DNA of 64,000 bases, from the NCBI RefSeq assembly GCF_001552135.1, contig NZ_BCQP01000040.1:1-64000 (forward strand), in the 5' to 3' direction. This stretch comes from Actinomadura chibensis NBRC 106107 (GTDB taxonomy: Bacteria > Actinomycetota > Actinomycetes > Streptosporangiales > Streptosporangiaceae). Numbering within the stretch: position 1 is the first letter of the stretch; every line of letters begins with the position of its first letter. A program made the translations under genes and the position numbers. Positions 7,229 through 15,780 of the stretch are shown piece by piece. The notes below the pieces were generated by a model, which worked only from the letters and a program-made list of their open reading frames with translations, had not been told where the DNA came from and did no database searches.

Positions 7229-10177
7229 ATGGACGCGTTCGGGACTCGGGCGCTGCGCACCCGGGTGCTGCGCGCGTGGAGCGAGTCGCCCGCCCGGTTC
7301 CGCGAGGACGCCAACGCCGAGGAGGACCACGCCCTCGGCGGCTACCGCGACCGCGTGGTGGTCGAGCTGGCGCAGAACGCCGCCGACGCGGCGTCGCGCG
7401 CCGGTGTCCCCGGGCGGCTGCGGCTGGCCCTGCGGGGTTCCGTGCTGACGGCGGCGAACACGGGGTCGGCCCTAGACGCCGCCGGAGTGGAGGCGCTGTC
7501 GACCCTGCGCGCCTCCGCGAAACGCGACGACGCCGCCGCGGTCGGACGGTTCGGCGTGGGCTTCGCGGCTGTTGTGGCTGTTTCGGACGAGCCCGCCATC
7601 GCGTCCCGGACGGGCGGCGTGCTCTGGTCGCGCCGCCGCGCCCGGGAACTGGTGGACGCCGAACCCGCCCTCTCGGGGGAGTTGGAGCGGCGGGGCGGGC
7701 ACGTGCCGCTGCTCCGGCTGCCGTTCGCCATGGACGACCCGCCGCAGATCCCCGGCGGTTTCGACACGGTGGTGCGGCTCCCGCTGCGCGCGGACGCGGT
7801 CGAGGCCGTCCGGGCGCAGTTGGGGCAGATCGACGCGGCGCTGATGCTGGCCTTGCCCGCCCTGGAGACCGTCGAGATCGACGTCGACGGCGAGGCGCGC
7901 GAGCTGACCGCCGAGCATCGCCCGACGGGCGAGGTGGTCATCGACGGGGCCGTGTGGCGGACGGCCGAGGAACACGGCGAAACTCCGGCCGCGCTCCTGG
8001 CGGACCGTCCGGTGGAGGAACGGGCGCGGCCGTTCTGGCAGGTCCGGTGGGCGCTGCCCGAGGACGGCCTCCCCGAGGGCACGCCCGGCGTCGTCCACGC
8101 CCCCACGCCCAGCGACGAACGCCTCGACCTGCCCGCGCTGCTTCTCGCGTCGTTCCCGCTCGCGCCCGACCGGCGCCATGTCGCGCCCGGCCCGCTGACG
8201 GACTTCCTCATCGAGCGGGCGGCCGAGACCTATGTGCGGCTGTTGACCGGGCTTCCCGCCTCGCCGGGGGTGCTTCGCCTCGTGCCGGGGCCCGTCGGGG
8301 CGGGCGAACTGGACGCCCGCCTCCGGCGCGGCGTTCTCGAACGCCTCCCCGAGGCGCCGCTGCTGCCCGGCCGCGCGCGCGGCCGCGACGCGGTCGCCGT
8401 GGACGCGCCGCCCGCCTTCGTCGAGGTGCTGCGCGACGGCGTGGTCGGCGGGCTGCTGCCGCCGGAGTGGCCCGCGCGGAGCCCGGCGCTCGCCGCGCTC
8501 GGGGTGCGCCGCGTGGAACTGGCCGACGTCGTCGATGAGCTGGCCGCTGTGGACCGCGAACCGGCGTGGTGGCACCGGGTGTACGAGGCGCTCGCCGGAG
8601 CCGCGACAGACGCTCTGGGCGCTCTCCCGGTACCGCTGGCGGGCGCGCGGGAGTCCGGCGGGGGACGGACCGTCCGCGGCCCGCGCGGGCTGCTGATCGC
8701 CGACGGGGTCGATCCGGCGGGCCTGGACGCGCTTGGGCTGCGGTTCGTCCACCCCGAGGCGGTGCATCCGCTGCTGGCCCGGCTGGGCGCAGTGGAGGCG
8801 GGGCCGCGCGCCGTCCTCGCCGACGCCGCCGTCCGCGCGGCGGTCGAGGAGTCGTTCGAGGCGGACGATCCCGACGCCGTCGCCGAGGCCGTCCTGGGGC
8901 TGGTCGCGTCCGCACGGATCGAACCGGGGGAGGAGCCCTGGCTCGCGGAGCTGGCCCTACCGGGCGATGACGGGGACCTCTACCCCGCAGGGGAACTCCT
9001 CCTGCCGCACAGCCCGTTGCGCGACCTCATGGCGGAGGACGCGCCGTTCGGCGTCGTCGGGCCCGACCTCCTGGAGCGGTGGGGCGCGGAGACGCTCACG
9101 GCGGTCGGCGTCCTGGACGGGTTCGCCCTGGCCAAGGCCGAGGACGTGAACCTCACCGGGCTCGCCGACGAGGCCGAGACCCTGGACCTGGACGACGAGG
9201 ACCGCTGGGCCGACGAGACGCTGCGGCGCGTGGGCCCGCAGGACCTGCCGCCGCTCGTCCCGGAGTTCGCGGCCGTACGCGACCTGGAGCTCGTGGACGA
9301 CTGGTCCGCCGCGCTGCGCGTCCTCGCCGAGGCGCCGTGGCGGGCGGCGATCGTCGATCCGGTCCATGTGACCCTGCATGACGGGCGGCGCGCCTCCGTC
9401 CCGTCGTATACGGCGTGGTGGCTGAGCCGCCGTCCGGTACTGGACGGACGCAGGCCCGGCGAGTTCAGGCTCCCCGGGGACGACACCCTGTCCGGTCTCT
9501 ACGACATCGCCCCAGGCGGATTCGACGAACGGTTGCTCCTCGCCCTGGGCGTCCGCACGTCCCTGGCGGATCTGCTGGACGAACCCGCCGGAGCCCAAGA
9601 GCTGCTCGACCGCCTCGGTGACCCGGCGCGATCTGTGACCCGATCCCAACTGGCCGTCCTCTGGACGGCCCTGGCCGACGCCCCCCACCCGGACGTCGAA
9701 CCGCCCGTCCACGTACGCGCGGTCGTGGACGGCGAGGTCGAGGTAGTGGACGCCGATGACGCCCTCGTCCTCGACGGTCCGGACGTCCTGCCGCTGCTCC
9801 AGGGGCAACCGCTCGTCATCGCCGCCCAAGGCCGGGACGTCCGCCTAGCCGAACTCCTCGACCTGCCCCTCGCCGGTGACGAGATCCCTGGGGTCGTGCA
9901 GAGCGAGGGCGAGAAGCGTCCTGTGCCGGACGTGGTACGAGCCGTCCTGCCCGACGTCCCCGCCCACTACCTCGCCCACGAACGCCTGATCGTGGACGGT
10001 CAGAACGTCCCGTGGTGGACGAGAGACGGCGAAATCCGCGCGGCCGGAACGGCCGGGCTCGCCCGAGCCTTGGCGTGGTCCACCGGAAACTGGACCGAGC
10101 GGCATACCATCGAAGCCGTCCTGCGCGATCCGGCGAGGCTCCCTTTCCTGCTGGCCGAAGCGGAACTGGAGCCTTAG
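7229..10177 (+). CDS. Sacsin/HSP90-like N-terminal ATPase domain protein
   Basis: The 982-residue protein starts 2 bases after DUF3027. Residues 1-130 form a GHKL/HSP90-type nucleotide-binding domain of the sacsin type: N-box VVVELAQNAADAAS, a D-x-G-equivalent strand near VLTAANTGSALDAAGV, and the glycine lid VGRFGVGFAAVVAV. The rest is a long alpha/beta region with acidic stretches and no motif I recognise. Homologues are called sacsin N-terminal ATP-binding or Hsp90-like proteins. The tight coupling suggests that it works with the DUF3027 protein, possibly as a chaperone-like pair linked to the cold-shock protein, but this is inference. Cytoplasmic, no signal sequence. Confidence 0.85.
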   Translation: MDAFGTRALRTRVLRAWSESPARFREDANAEEDHALGGYRDRVVVELAQNAADAASRAGVPGRLRLALRGSVLTAANTGSALDAAGVEALSTLRASAKRDDAAAVGRFGVGFAAVVAVSDEPAIASRTGGVLWSRRRARELVDAEPALSGELERRGGHVPLLRLPFAMDDPPQIPGGFDTVVRLPLRADAVEAVRAQLGQIDAALMLALPALETVEIDVDGEARELTAEHRPTGEVVIDGAVWRTAEEHGETPAALLADRPVEERARPFWQVRWALPEDGLPEGTPGVVHAPTPSDERLDLPALLLASFPLAPDRRHVAPGPLTDFLIERAAETYVRLLTGLPASPGVLRLVPGPVGAGELDARLRRGVLERLPEAPLLPGRARGRDAVAVDAPPAFVEVLRDGVVGGLLPPEWPARSPALAALGVRRVELADVVDELAAVDREPAWWHRVYEALAGAATDALGALPVPLAGARESGGGRTVRGPRGLLIADGVDPAGLDALGLRFVHPEAVHPLLARLGAVEAGPRAVLADAAVRAAVEESFEADDPDAVAEAVLGLVASARIEPGEEPWLAELALPGDDGDLYPAGELLLPHSPLRDLMAEDAPFGVVGPDLLERWGAETLTAVGVLDGFALAKAEDVNLTGLADEAETLDLDDEDRWADETLRRVGPQDLPPLVPEFAAVRDLELVDDWSAALRVLAEAPWRAAIVDPVHVTLHDGRRASVPSYTAWWLSRRPVLDGRRPGEFRLPGDDTLSGLYDIAPGGFDERLLLALGVRTSLADLLDEPAGAQELLDRLGDPARSVTRSQLAVLWTALADAPHPDVEPPVHVRAVVDGEVEVVDADDALVLDGPDVLPLLQGQPLVIAAQGRDVRLAELLDLPLAGDEIPGVVQSEGEKRPVPDVVRAVLPDVPAHYLAHERLIVDGQNVPWWTRDGEIRAAGTAGLARALAWSTGNWTERHTIEAVLRDPARLPFLLAEAELEP

Positions 10178-10188
10178 CCGGGAAGCCT

Positions 10189-10208
10189 CCGGCCGGGACC
10201 CCGGCCGG
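10189..10208. terminator. Bidirectional GC hairpin between convergent genes
   Basis: CCGGCCGGG (10189-10197) and CCCGGCCGG (10200-10208) are exact reverse complements with a 2-base centre, so the real loop must open by another pair. It lies between the stop codons at 10177 and 10215 and probably serves both genes, although no T-run follows. Confidence 0.45.
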
Positions 10209-10214
10209 GGGGCC

Positions 10215-10472
10215 TCAGCCGGACTCCCGCCTCGCCGCTCGCGCCGCCTCCTGGCCCGCCCGGCGGGACTGGAGCCGCGGGACGTACCAGACCCCGAAGA
10301 CGCCGCTCGCGGCGCCCGTGACGCACACCCACAGCCACCAGCGATCCTCGGACGGCAGGCCGACGATGAGCAGCACGACGAGCGCCACCGTCCAGGCGGC
10401 GGCGCCCGCGGCCGCGATGCGGACGTCGTTGGTCCGCATCGGGGGCGGGTCGGGGCGGCGCGGTCGGGTCAT
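10215..10472 (-). CDS. DUF2530 small membrane protein
   Basis: The 85-residue protein has a proline-rich start (MTRPRRPDPPPM) and two hydrophobic helices, IAAAGAAAWTVALVVLLIVG and WWLWVCVTGAASGVFGVWYV, then a basic tail (PRLQSRRAGQEAARAARRES). This layout and the RPDPPP/RTNDVR start match the actinobacterial DUF2530 family, which is normally near the DUF3027 cluster. Function unknown; both ends are likely cytoplasmic. Codon use is typical of the chromosome. Confidence 0.8.
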   Translation of the reverse strand: MTRPRRPDPPPMRTNDVRIAAAGAAAWTVALVVLLIVGLPSEDRWWLWVCVTGAASGVFGVWYVPRLQSRRAGQEAARAARRESG

Positions 10473-10670
10473 GCGATCAGGCTACGCGGCCGGGGCCGGG
10501 CGGCGCACGGCACGCGCGACCTGCGAAAGCGGGCGACCCGCTGTCGCAACGCGGCCCGATTGCGGACATGCTTATAAGGGGAGGGCGATGCGACCTCTGC
10601 CCTCCCGCGACCGCCCTGGCGGGCGGGCGCCGGCGTCCTCCGGCGTCCACGACGGCGGCACAGGAGAGCG

Positions 10671-11147
10671 ATGACCATGACAACGCCACCGACCCGGGAC
10701 CGCGCGACCTCCCAGCCGGGACTGGCCGAGGAGCTGCGCATCTCGATCGCGCGGCTGTCCCGCCGGCTGCGCACGCTGCGCGGGCCGGCGAGCGCCGACC
10801 CCGCGCGCAGCCCGCTGTCGCTCACGCAGTTCGCCGCGCTCGCCGCGATCGAACGGCACGGGTCGATGACGCCGCGCGAGCTCGCCGACCACGAGAAGGT
10901 GCAGCCGCCGTCGATGACCCGGGTCATCGCGTTCCTGGAGGAGCGGGGGCTCGTCGCGCGCAGCCCGCACCCGACGGACGGCCGCCAGGTCGTGCTGAAC
11001 GCGACCGAGGCGGGCGCCGACCTGCTGGCGGACGAGCGGCGCCGCAAGGAGGCGTGGCTGGCCAGGCGGCTCACCGAGCTGACCGAGGAGGAGCGGCGGA
11101 TCCTGCGCCGCGCGGCGCCGATCATCGACAAGCTCAGCCGCTCCTGA
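10671..11147 (+). CDS. MarR family transcriptional regulator
   Basis: The 158-residue protein has the MarR winged-helix layout: an N-terminal dimer helix (LAEELRISIARLSRRLRTLR), then LTQFAALAAIERHGSMTPRE, the recognition helix region MTRVIAFLEERGLVARSPHP, a wing with TDGRQVVLNATEAG, and a C-terminal dimer helix. A GGAGAG precedes the ATG; a second ATG lies two codons later. It is followed 56 bases downstream on the same strand by an MFS transporter whose start codon sits inside a perfect inverted repeat at 11191-11218, so it probably controls that transporter. The ligand is unknown. Confidence 0.92.
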   Translation: MTMTTPPTRDRATSQPGLAEELRISIARLSRRLRTLRGPASADPARSPLSLTQFAALAAIERHGSMTPRELADHEKVQPPSMTRVIAFLEERGLVARSPHPTDGRQVVLNATEAGADLLADERRRKEAWLARRLTELTEEERRILRRAAPIIDKLSRS

Positions 11148-11190
11148 CGGATCGGGGCGCGCTTGCCGGAATGACCGCGCCCCGATTATT

Positions 11191-11218
11191 GTTAGCAGGG
11201 TTAATGACTTCTGCTAAC
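11191..11218. promoter_or_regulatory. Perfect 8-bp inverted repeat over the MFS start codon (probable MarR operator)
   Basis: GTTAGCAG (11191-11198) and CTGCTAAC (11211-11218) are exact reverse complements with a 12-base spacer. The MFS start ATG at 11204 is at the centre. A protein bound here would block transcription entry or translation start; in RNA the same arms could form a hairpin hiding the ATG. The MarR gene immediately upstream makes it the natural candidate binder. Confidence 0.6.
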
Positions 11219-12865
11219 GAAAGCCTCGACGAACCCGAGGGGGCCGCGCCGCGCGGGCCCCGCGGGCGGGTTCCGGCGCGCACCGGCCGGGCCGCGGCCC
11301 TCCCCCTCTCCCCGCCCCCGTCGTCCGCGCCCGGCCTGACGGCGCGGGTGCGGCACCGTCCGACCGCGCATCCGCCGGGACGGCACGCCGCGAAACCCTG
11401 CGGGCCGCCCTCGCACGCGGACGAACCCGTCCGCGCGAAGGCCTCCGTCGAGCGGCTTGGATCGCTCCAAGCGCCGGAGGCCCCGACACCGCGGGAAACA
11501 CCGGAACCGCCGGAGCCGGAGGAGGCCCTCGCATCTGAACCCGAGGCCGCCGCCGGCGCCGCGGGCGTCGAGGAGCCCAAGAGCGGCGGCATGTTCCGCT
11601 CGCTGCGCGTCCGCAACTACCGGCTGTACGCGGCCGGGCAGGTGGTCTCCAACACCGGGACGTGGATGCAGCGCGTCGCGCAGGACTGGCTCGTCCTCGA
11701 ACTCGCGCACGGCAGCGGCACCGCGCTCGGCATCACCACCGGCCTCCAGTTCCTGCCGATGCTGCTGTTCGGCCTGTGGGGCGGCGTCATCGCCGACCGG
11801 TACCCGAAGCGCCGCATCCTCGTGCTGACGCAGGTGTCGATGGGCGTCCTCGCGCTCATCCTCGGCCTGCTCGCGGTGACCGGCGCCGCGCAGGTGTGGC
11901 ACGTGTACGTGCTCGCGTTCGGGCTCGGCCTCGCGACCGTCGTCGACAACCCGGCCCGCCAGTCGTTCGTGGTCGAGATGGTCGGCAAGCGCGACCTGCC
12001 GAACGCGATCGCGCTGAACAGCGCCACCTTCAACGGCGCCAGGCTGCTCGGCCCCGCCGTCGCGGGCGTGCTGATCGCGATGATCGGGACGGGCCCGGTG
12101 TTCCTGGTGAACGCCGCGTCGTTCGGGGCCGTCCTGTTCGGCCTGTACGCGATGCGGCCGGAGGAGTTGCACTCCGCGCCCCCGGTCAAACGCGCCAAGG
12201 GGCAACTCCGCGAGGGGCTCAGCTACGTGCGCGGGCGGCGCGACCTGATGCTGGTGCTGATCCTCATCGGGTTCCTCGCCATGTTCGGCATGAACTTCGC
12301 CACGACCGTCGCGCTCGTCGCCAAGGAGACCTTCCACACCGACTCTGCGGCGTTCGGCGTCGCGTCCAGCATGCTGGCGCTCGGCGCGCTGAGCGGCGCG
12401 CTGCTCGCGGCCCGCCGGGTGTCCCGGCCGCGGCTGCGGCTGCTGGTCGCGATGGGCCTGCTGTTCGGGCTCCTGGAGGTCGCGACCGGCCTGATGCCGA
12501 CGTACTGGACGTTCGTCGCGCTGCTCGTCCCCACCGGGATCGCGATGATGTCGATCATGACGGCGGCGAACGCGACCATGCAGCTCGGCGTCGCGCCGGA
12601 GATGCGCGGCCGCGTCATGGCGCTCTACATGCTCGTGTTCCTCGGGTCGAACCCGGTCGGCGCGCCCGCGATCGGCTGGCTGGCCGAGGAGTTCGGCGCC
12701 CGGACCGGCATCGTCCTCGGCGGGCTCGTCTCCGCCCTCGCCTCGCTCGCGGTGGGCGCGATGGCCGCGCCGCGCGGCTCGCTCCGCCCGGCGCTCGCGC
12801 GGTTGCGGCGGCGGCCGGGCCCGCCGCCCGCCGGTTCCGCCTCGCGGGAGGCCGGTTCCGCGTGA
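11204..12865 (+). CDS. MFS transporter with proline-rich N-terminal extension
   Basis: The 553-residue product is an MFS carrier of the MFS_3/EntS-like group: FRSLRVRNYRLYAAGQVVSN leads into TM1, WGGVIADRYPKRRILVL is the loop 2-3 signature, and 12 hydrophobic segments follow. Before TM1 it has about 128 residues of low-complexity proline, arginine and glutamate (RETPEPPEPEEALASEPEAA), unusual for the family. Start codon ATG 11204 lies within the operator-like repeat; if translation began at the later ATG at 11591 the extension would be absent. It follows the MarR gene and may export the regulator's ligand. Confidence 0.85.
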   Translation: MTSANESLDEPEGAAPRGPRGRVPARTGRAAALPLSPPPSSAPGLTARVRHRPTAHPPGRHAAKPCGPPSHADEPVRAKASVERLGSLQAPEAPTPRETPEPPEPEEALASEPEAAAGAAGVEEPKSGGMFRSLRVRNYRLYAAGQVVSNTGTWMQRVAQDWLVLELAHGSGTALGITTGLQFLPMLLFGLWGGVIADRYPKRRILVLTQVSMGVLALILGLLAVTGAAQVWHVYVLAFGLGLATVVDNPARQSFVVEMVGKRDLPNAIALNSATFNGARLLGPAVAGVLIAMIGTGPVFLVNAASFGAVLFGLYAMRPEELHSAPPVKRAKGQLREGLSYVRGRRDLMLVLILIGFLAMFGMNFATTVALVAKETFHTDSAAFGVASSMLALGALSGALLAARRVSRPRLRLLVAMGLLFGLLEVATGLMPTYWTFVALLVPTGIAMMSIMTAANATMQLGVAPEMRGRVMALYMLVFLGSNPVGAPAIGWLAEEFGARTGIVLGGLVSALASLAVGAMAAPRGSLRPALARLRRRPGPPPAGSASREAGSA

Positions 12866-12917
12866 CAACGGGTGCCATCTGCTGAAATGCTGACCCGGTG
12901 GCCCTCCGGACGCTCCC

Positions 12918-13586
12918 ATGAGGCTTTTCGTGGCGCTCGTTCCGCCGCCGGACATCCTGGACGAGCTTGAGGAGGCCGTCCGCCCGCACCGCGCGTCGGT
13001 GCCGGAGCTGAAATGGGTCAGACGCGAGTTGATGCACGTCACGCTGACGTTCCTCGGCGAGGTCGACGACCGCACCCTCGACCGGCTGCTGCCGAGGCTG
13101 GAGCGGGCCGTCGGGCGGCACGAGCGGATGGCGCTGTCGCTCGCGGGCGCGGGCGCGTTCCCCGGCAGCGGCGCGCACGCCCGCGTCCTGTGGACGGGCC
13201 TGTTCGGCGACCGCCGCCGGGTCGCGCGGCTCGCGGCGTCCACGACGGCGGCCGGGCGCCGGGTCGGCACGCTGCCCGACAAGCACCGGGGCTTCCGCCC
13301 GCACCTCACGTTGGCGCGGTCCAGAAGGCCGGTGGACGTCCGCCCGCTCATCGAGGCGCTGTCGGCGTTCGCGGGCGCCCCGTGGACGGCCGAGTCGGTC
13401 CAGCTCATCCGCAGCCACCTGCCCGGCAAGGACTACGACCAGCTCGCCTACGAGCCGCTGAAGACGTGGTCGCTGCGGCAGAGCCCGGGCGGCCAGAGTT
13501 CGGGCGGTCAGAGTTCGGGCGGTCAGAGCTCGGGGGGCGGGGGCGCGGGGCGGTCGGCGTCCGGCGGCCCCCACGGCAGGCCGTAG
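12918..13586 (+). CDS. thpR: RNA 2',3'-cyclic phosphodiesterase (ThpR/LigT)
   Basis: The 222-residue protein is a two-histidine phosphoesterase: it opens MRLFVALVPPPDILDELEEA and carries both HxT motifs, MHVTLTFLGEV near residue 40 and PHLTLARSRR near residue 132. The family hydrolyses 2',3'-cyclic phosphate ends of RNA. The catalytic part ends near residue 185. The C-terminus (QSSGG repeated) is encoded by 15-bp tandem repeats and overlaps the end of the convergent gene by 64 bases, so it is probably not part of the fold. The ATG follows the MFS gene by 52 bases on the same strand. Confidence 0.9.
   Translation: MRLFVALVPPPDILDELEEAVRPHRASVPELKWVRRELMHVTLTFLGEVDDRTLDRLLPRLERAVGRHERMALSLAGAGAFPGSGAHARVLWTGLFGDRRRVARLAASTTAAGRRVGTLPDKHRGFRPHLTLARSRRPVDVRPLIEALSAFAGAPWTAESVQLIRSHLPGKDYDQLAYEPLKTWSLRQSPGGQSSGGQSSGGQSSGGGGAGRSASGGPHGRP
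13479..13538 (+). repeat. Four tandem 15-bp repeats in the thpR tail
   Basis: Four copies of a 15-bp unit, CAGAGTTCGGGCGGT, lie at 13479-13493, 13494-13508, 13509-13523 and 13524-13538. The middle two are identical; the outer two differ at a few bases. In the thpR frame they encode QSSGG repeats. The last copies overlap the 3' end of the opposite gene. Such a block can change copy number by slippage. Confidence 0.85.
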
Positions 13587-15664
13587 CGCTCGCACGCGCG
13601 GCGCAGCGCGTCCAGGTCGGGCGGGAACGCGACCTGCCGCAGCACCCGCCCGGACGGGCTCCACACGACGAGCCGGGGCATCCGCTCGGCCGCCTCGTCG
13701 ATGCCGACGCCGCCGACCCGGTCGCGGCCGAGGTTCCACTCGACCCGGCCGCGCCGCGTGACGACGGCGAGCCCCGCCGACGACACCCGCAGCTGCGGGC
13801 GGTTCCGGTCGTACAGCCAGTACCCGACGAGCCCGATGACCAGCCCGGCGGGCACCGACCACGTCGCCGTCCGGTTGAACCCGCCGAGTTCCGGGCCGAG
13901 CCACACCGCGCCCAGCAGCGCCACCGCCTCGCACAGCAGGACGCTCATCCCGTACGTCCCGACGCGGGAGCGGCGGGTCGCGTCGAGGAGCGCGCCCGGC
14001 GCGGTGACCGGGTCGGGCGGGGCGGACACCGTGAACGTCACGTCGTGCTCGCCCGGGGTCTCCGCGCGCGTCGCCGCGCCGGACCCGCCGTCCCGCCCGG
14101 CGCTCTGCGCGGGCAGCGCCGCGGCCGCGGGCTCGGCCGCCTCCTCCTCCGGGACGGCCAGCGTCGAGACGGCGGAGTGGAAGGCGGCGCTCAGGTAGGC
14201 GTCGTACTCGGCGTCGTTCACCGGCAGGCCCGCGCGCCGCGCCGCGTCGCGCAGGTCGGTGCGGGAGATCCGGAGCGCGGACAGCGGCGCGGCGAAGAAC
14301 TCGTCGCCGTCTGTGTCGTACAGCCGGACCCAGGCGTGCCCGCCGATCGTCAGCAGCTCGATGCCGCCGATGCGGTCCTCCGGCATCTTCAGCACGACGT
14401 CGCCCGCCGCGTCGGCCCAGCCGAGCCCGCCGTCGGCGACGACCAGCCGCCCGCCGGGGACCTGCGAGAACACCTCGGGCAGCCCCTCCAGGCCGTACTG
14501 CGGACGGCGCGGCGCCCGCGCCCCCGGCGTGATCACCCGGTAGCCGTGGTCGTCGAGGGCGTGCGCGAGCTGGAAGCCGTCCAGGCCGTGCGCGGGCAGC
14601 CGGGCGACGAGTTCGAGCCGGTGCCCGAACGCGAGCGCGGCGAGGTCGGCGCGGCGCGGCTCGCCGCTCACCGGGTCGAGCCGCAGCCCGGGGCCGACGA
14701 CCACGGCGGCGACGTCGCCCGCGCGAAGATCCTGCGCCTCGCGGCGGCGGCCGGGACGGGCCCGCACCAGCAGCCGCTCGGCGGTGATCGTCCAGCGGAC
14801 CTGGGCGGCGCGCAGCAGCCTGCGGCGCGCGGCGAGGACGCCAGCGATGGCGGCGAGCGCCCAGCAGCCGGCGGCGAGCCGGGCGCCGAACGCGCTCGTC
14901 CCGTCCACCGCGATCCGGATGATCATGACGGCGCCGAGCAGCGCGGTCAGCGCGCCGAGGACGACCACCCGGCGGCGGCTCGGCAGCGGTTCCGGCGTGT
15001 CGAGCTGCTGCCCGCCGCCCGTCCCGCGCGCGGACGGCCCGCCCGCCCGGATGGAGGGCTCGTGCGCCGCCGCCATGAGCGCCGCCTCCTGGTCGAGCAG
15101 CCGCCGCTCCGCCGCGTGGTCGCGGGGCAGGGTGCCGCCGCCGGGGACGTCGTCGTCCAGGCCGGGGACGGTGAGGGCCTCGTCCAGCGCGGGGTCGAGC
15201 AGGTCGCTGGCCTCGCCGTCCAAGACGTGCATGGGGATGCCGAGCCGCCGCGCCGTCACGAACACGGCCAGCGGCTCCAGGCCCATCGTGGTCAGCCCGC
15301 CGACGGCGGTGCGTCCGAAGCGGTGGAACACGGTCAGGACGCCGTCGCCGGTCGTGATGGCGAGGCCGTCGATCCGGGACCGCTCGTAGGAGACGACGCT
15401 CAGCCCGCCGGGCCCGATCTGCTCCAGACCGGACGCGGACAGCCGCCAGTACGGCCGGGGCCGCCGCCGCCGCGCCTCCGGGGCCGCGCCGAGCACCCAG
15501 GGGATCGCCGCGACCGTCCCGATCAGCGCCGCCCACAGCCACACCGGCCGGATCGGCAGCAGCGCGAGCGCCACCGCGAGGAGGGCGAACGGCCCGGCCG
15601 CGACCGGACGCCACCGGCCGCCAGGACCCGCGAGGCCCACCAGCTCATGCTCCACAGTCCGCAT
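13523..15664 (-). CDS. Large membrane protein with repeated PH-like segments, unknown
   Basis: The protein is about 713 residues long. It has hydrophobic pairs near the N-terminus (LLAVALALLPIRPVWLWAAL), middle (VVVLGALTALLGAVMIIRIA) and C-terminal third (LLCEAVALLGAVWLGPELGG; PAGLVIGLVGYWLYDRNRP). Each pair is followed by a strand-rich soluble domain such as YWRLSASGLEQIGPGGLSVV and PQLRVSSAGLAVVTRRGRVE. The two-helix-plus-beta-domain pattern repeats three times and resembles bacterial PH (bPH2/YdbT-like) modules, but this is inferred from pattern only. The start is uncertain: ATG 15664 is used and GTG 15703 is possible. It overlaps thpR tail-to-tail. Confidence 0.65.
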   Translation of the reverse strand: MRTVEHELVGLAGPGGRWRPVAAGPFALLAVALALLPIRPVWLWAALIGTVAAIPWVLGAAPEARRRRPRPYWRLSASGLEQIGPGGLSVVSYERSRIDGLAITTGDGVLTVFHRFGRTAVGGLTTMGLEPLAVFVTARRLGIPMHVLDGEASDLLDPALDEALTVPGLDDDVPGGGTLPRDHAAERRLLDQEAALMAAAHEPSIRAGGPSARGTGGGQQLDTPEPLPSRRRVVVLGALTALLGAVMIIRIAVDGTSAFGARLAAGCWALAAIAGVLAARRRLLRAAQVRWTITAERLLVRARPGRRREAQDLRAGDVAAVVVGPGLRLDPVSGEPRRADLAALAFGHRLELVARLPAHGLDGFQLAHALDDHGYRVITPGARAPRRPQYGLEGLPEVFSQVPGGRLVVADGGLGWADAAGDVVLKMPEDRIGGIELLTIGGHAWVRLYDTDGDEFFAAPLSALRISRTDLRDAARRAGLPVNDAEYDAYLSAAFHSAVSTLAVPEEEAAEPAAAALPAQSAGRDGGSGAATRAETPGEHDVTFTVSAPPDPVTAPGALLDATRRSRVGTYGMSVLLCEAVALLGAVWLGPELGGFNRTATWSVPAGLVIGLVGYWLYDRNRPQLRVSSAGLAVVTRRGRVEWNLGRDRVGGVGIDEAAERMPRLVVWSPSGRVLRQVAFPPDLDALRRACERYGLPWGPPDADRPAPPPPEL

Positions 15665-15780
15665 CCTCACACGGGCCCCCGAGGGCCCGTCGCCCCCTTC
15701 CACGATCCGATCGCCCTCCGGAACCGACTTCCATCGCGCCGGTCAGGTCGAGCCGTTCGCCTTCGTCACTCCCGTCCCGC

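Noticed and set aside
10560-10578. TTGCGG and TATAAG as a promoter pair upstream of marR
   Set aside because: The spacer is only 7 bases, too short for a standard promoter; the -10-like word alone is not enough.
13479-13538. CRISPR-like array
   Set aside because: The four units are directly adjacent 15-bp repeats with no spacers and lie inside a reading frame.
12615-15614. Long minus-strand frame of 999 residues covering the membrane protein
   Set aside because: It is a shadow frame with arginine-, glycine- and proline-biased composition; the membrane protein frame has the real helices.
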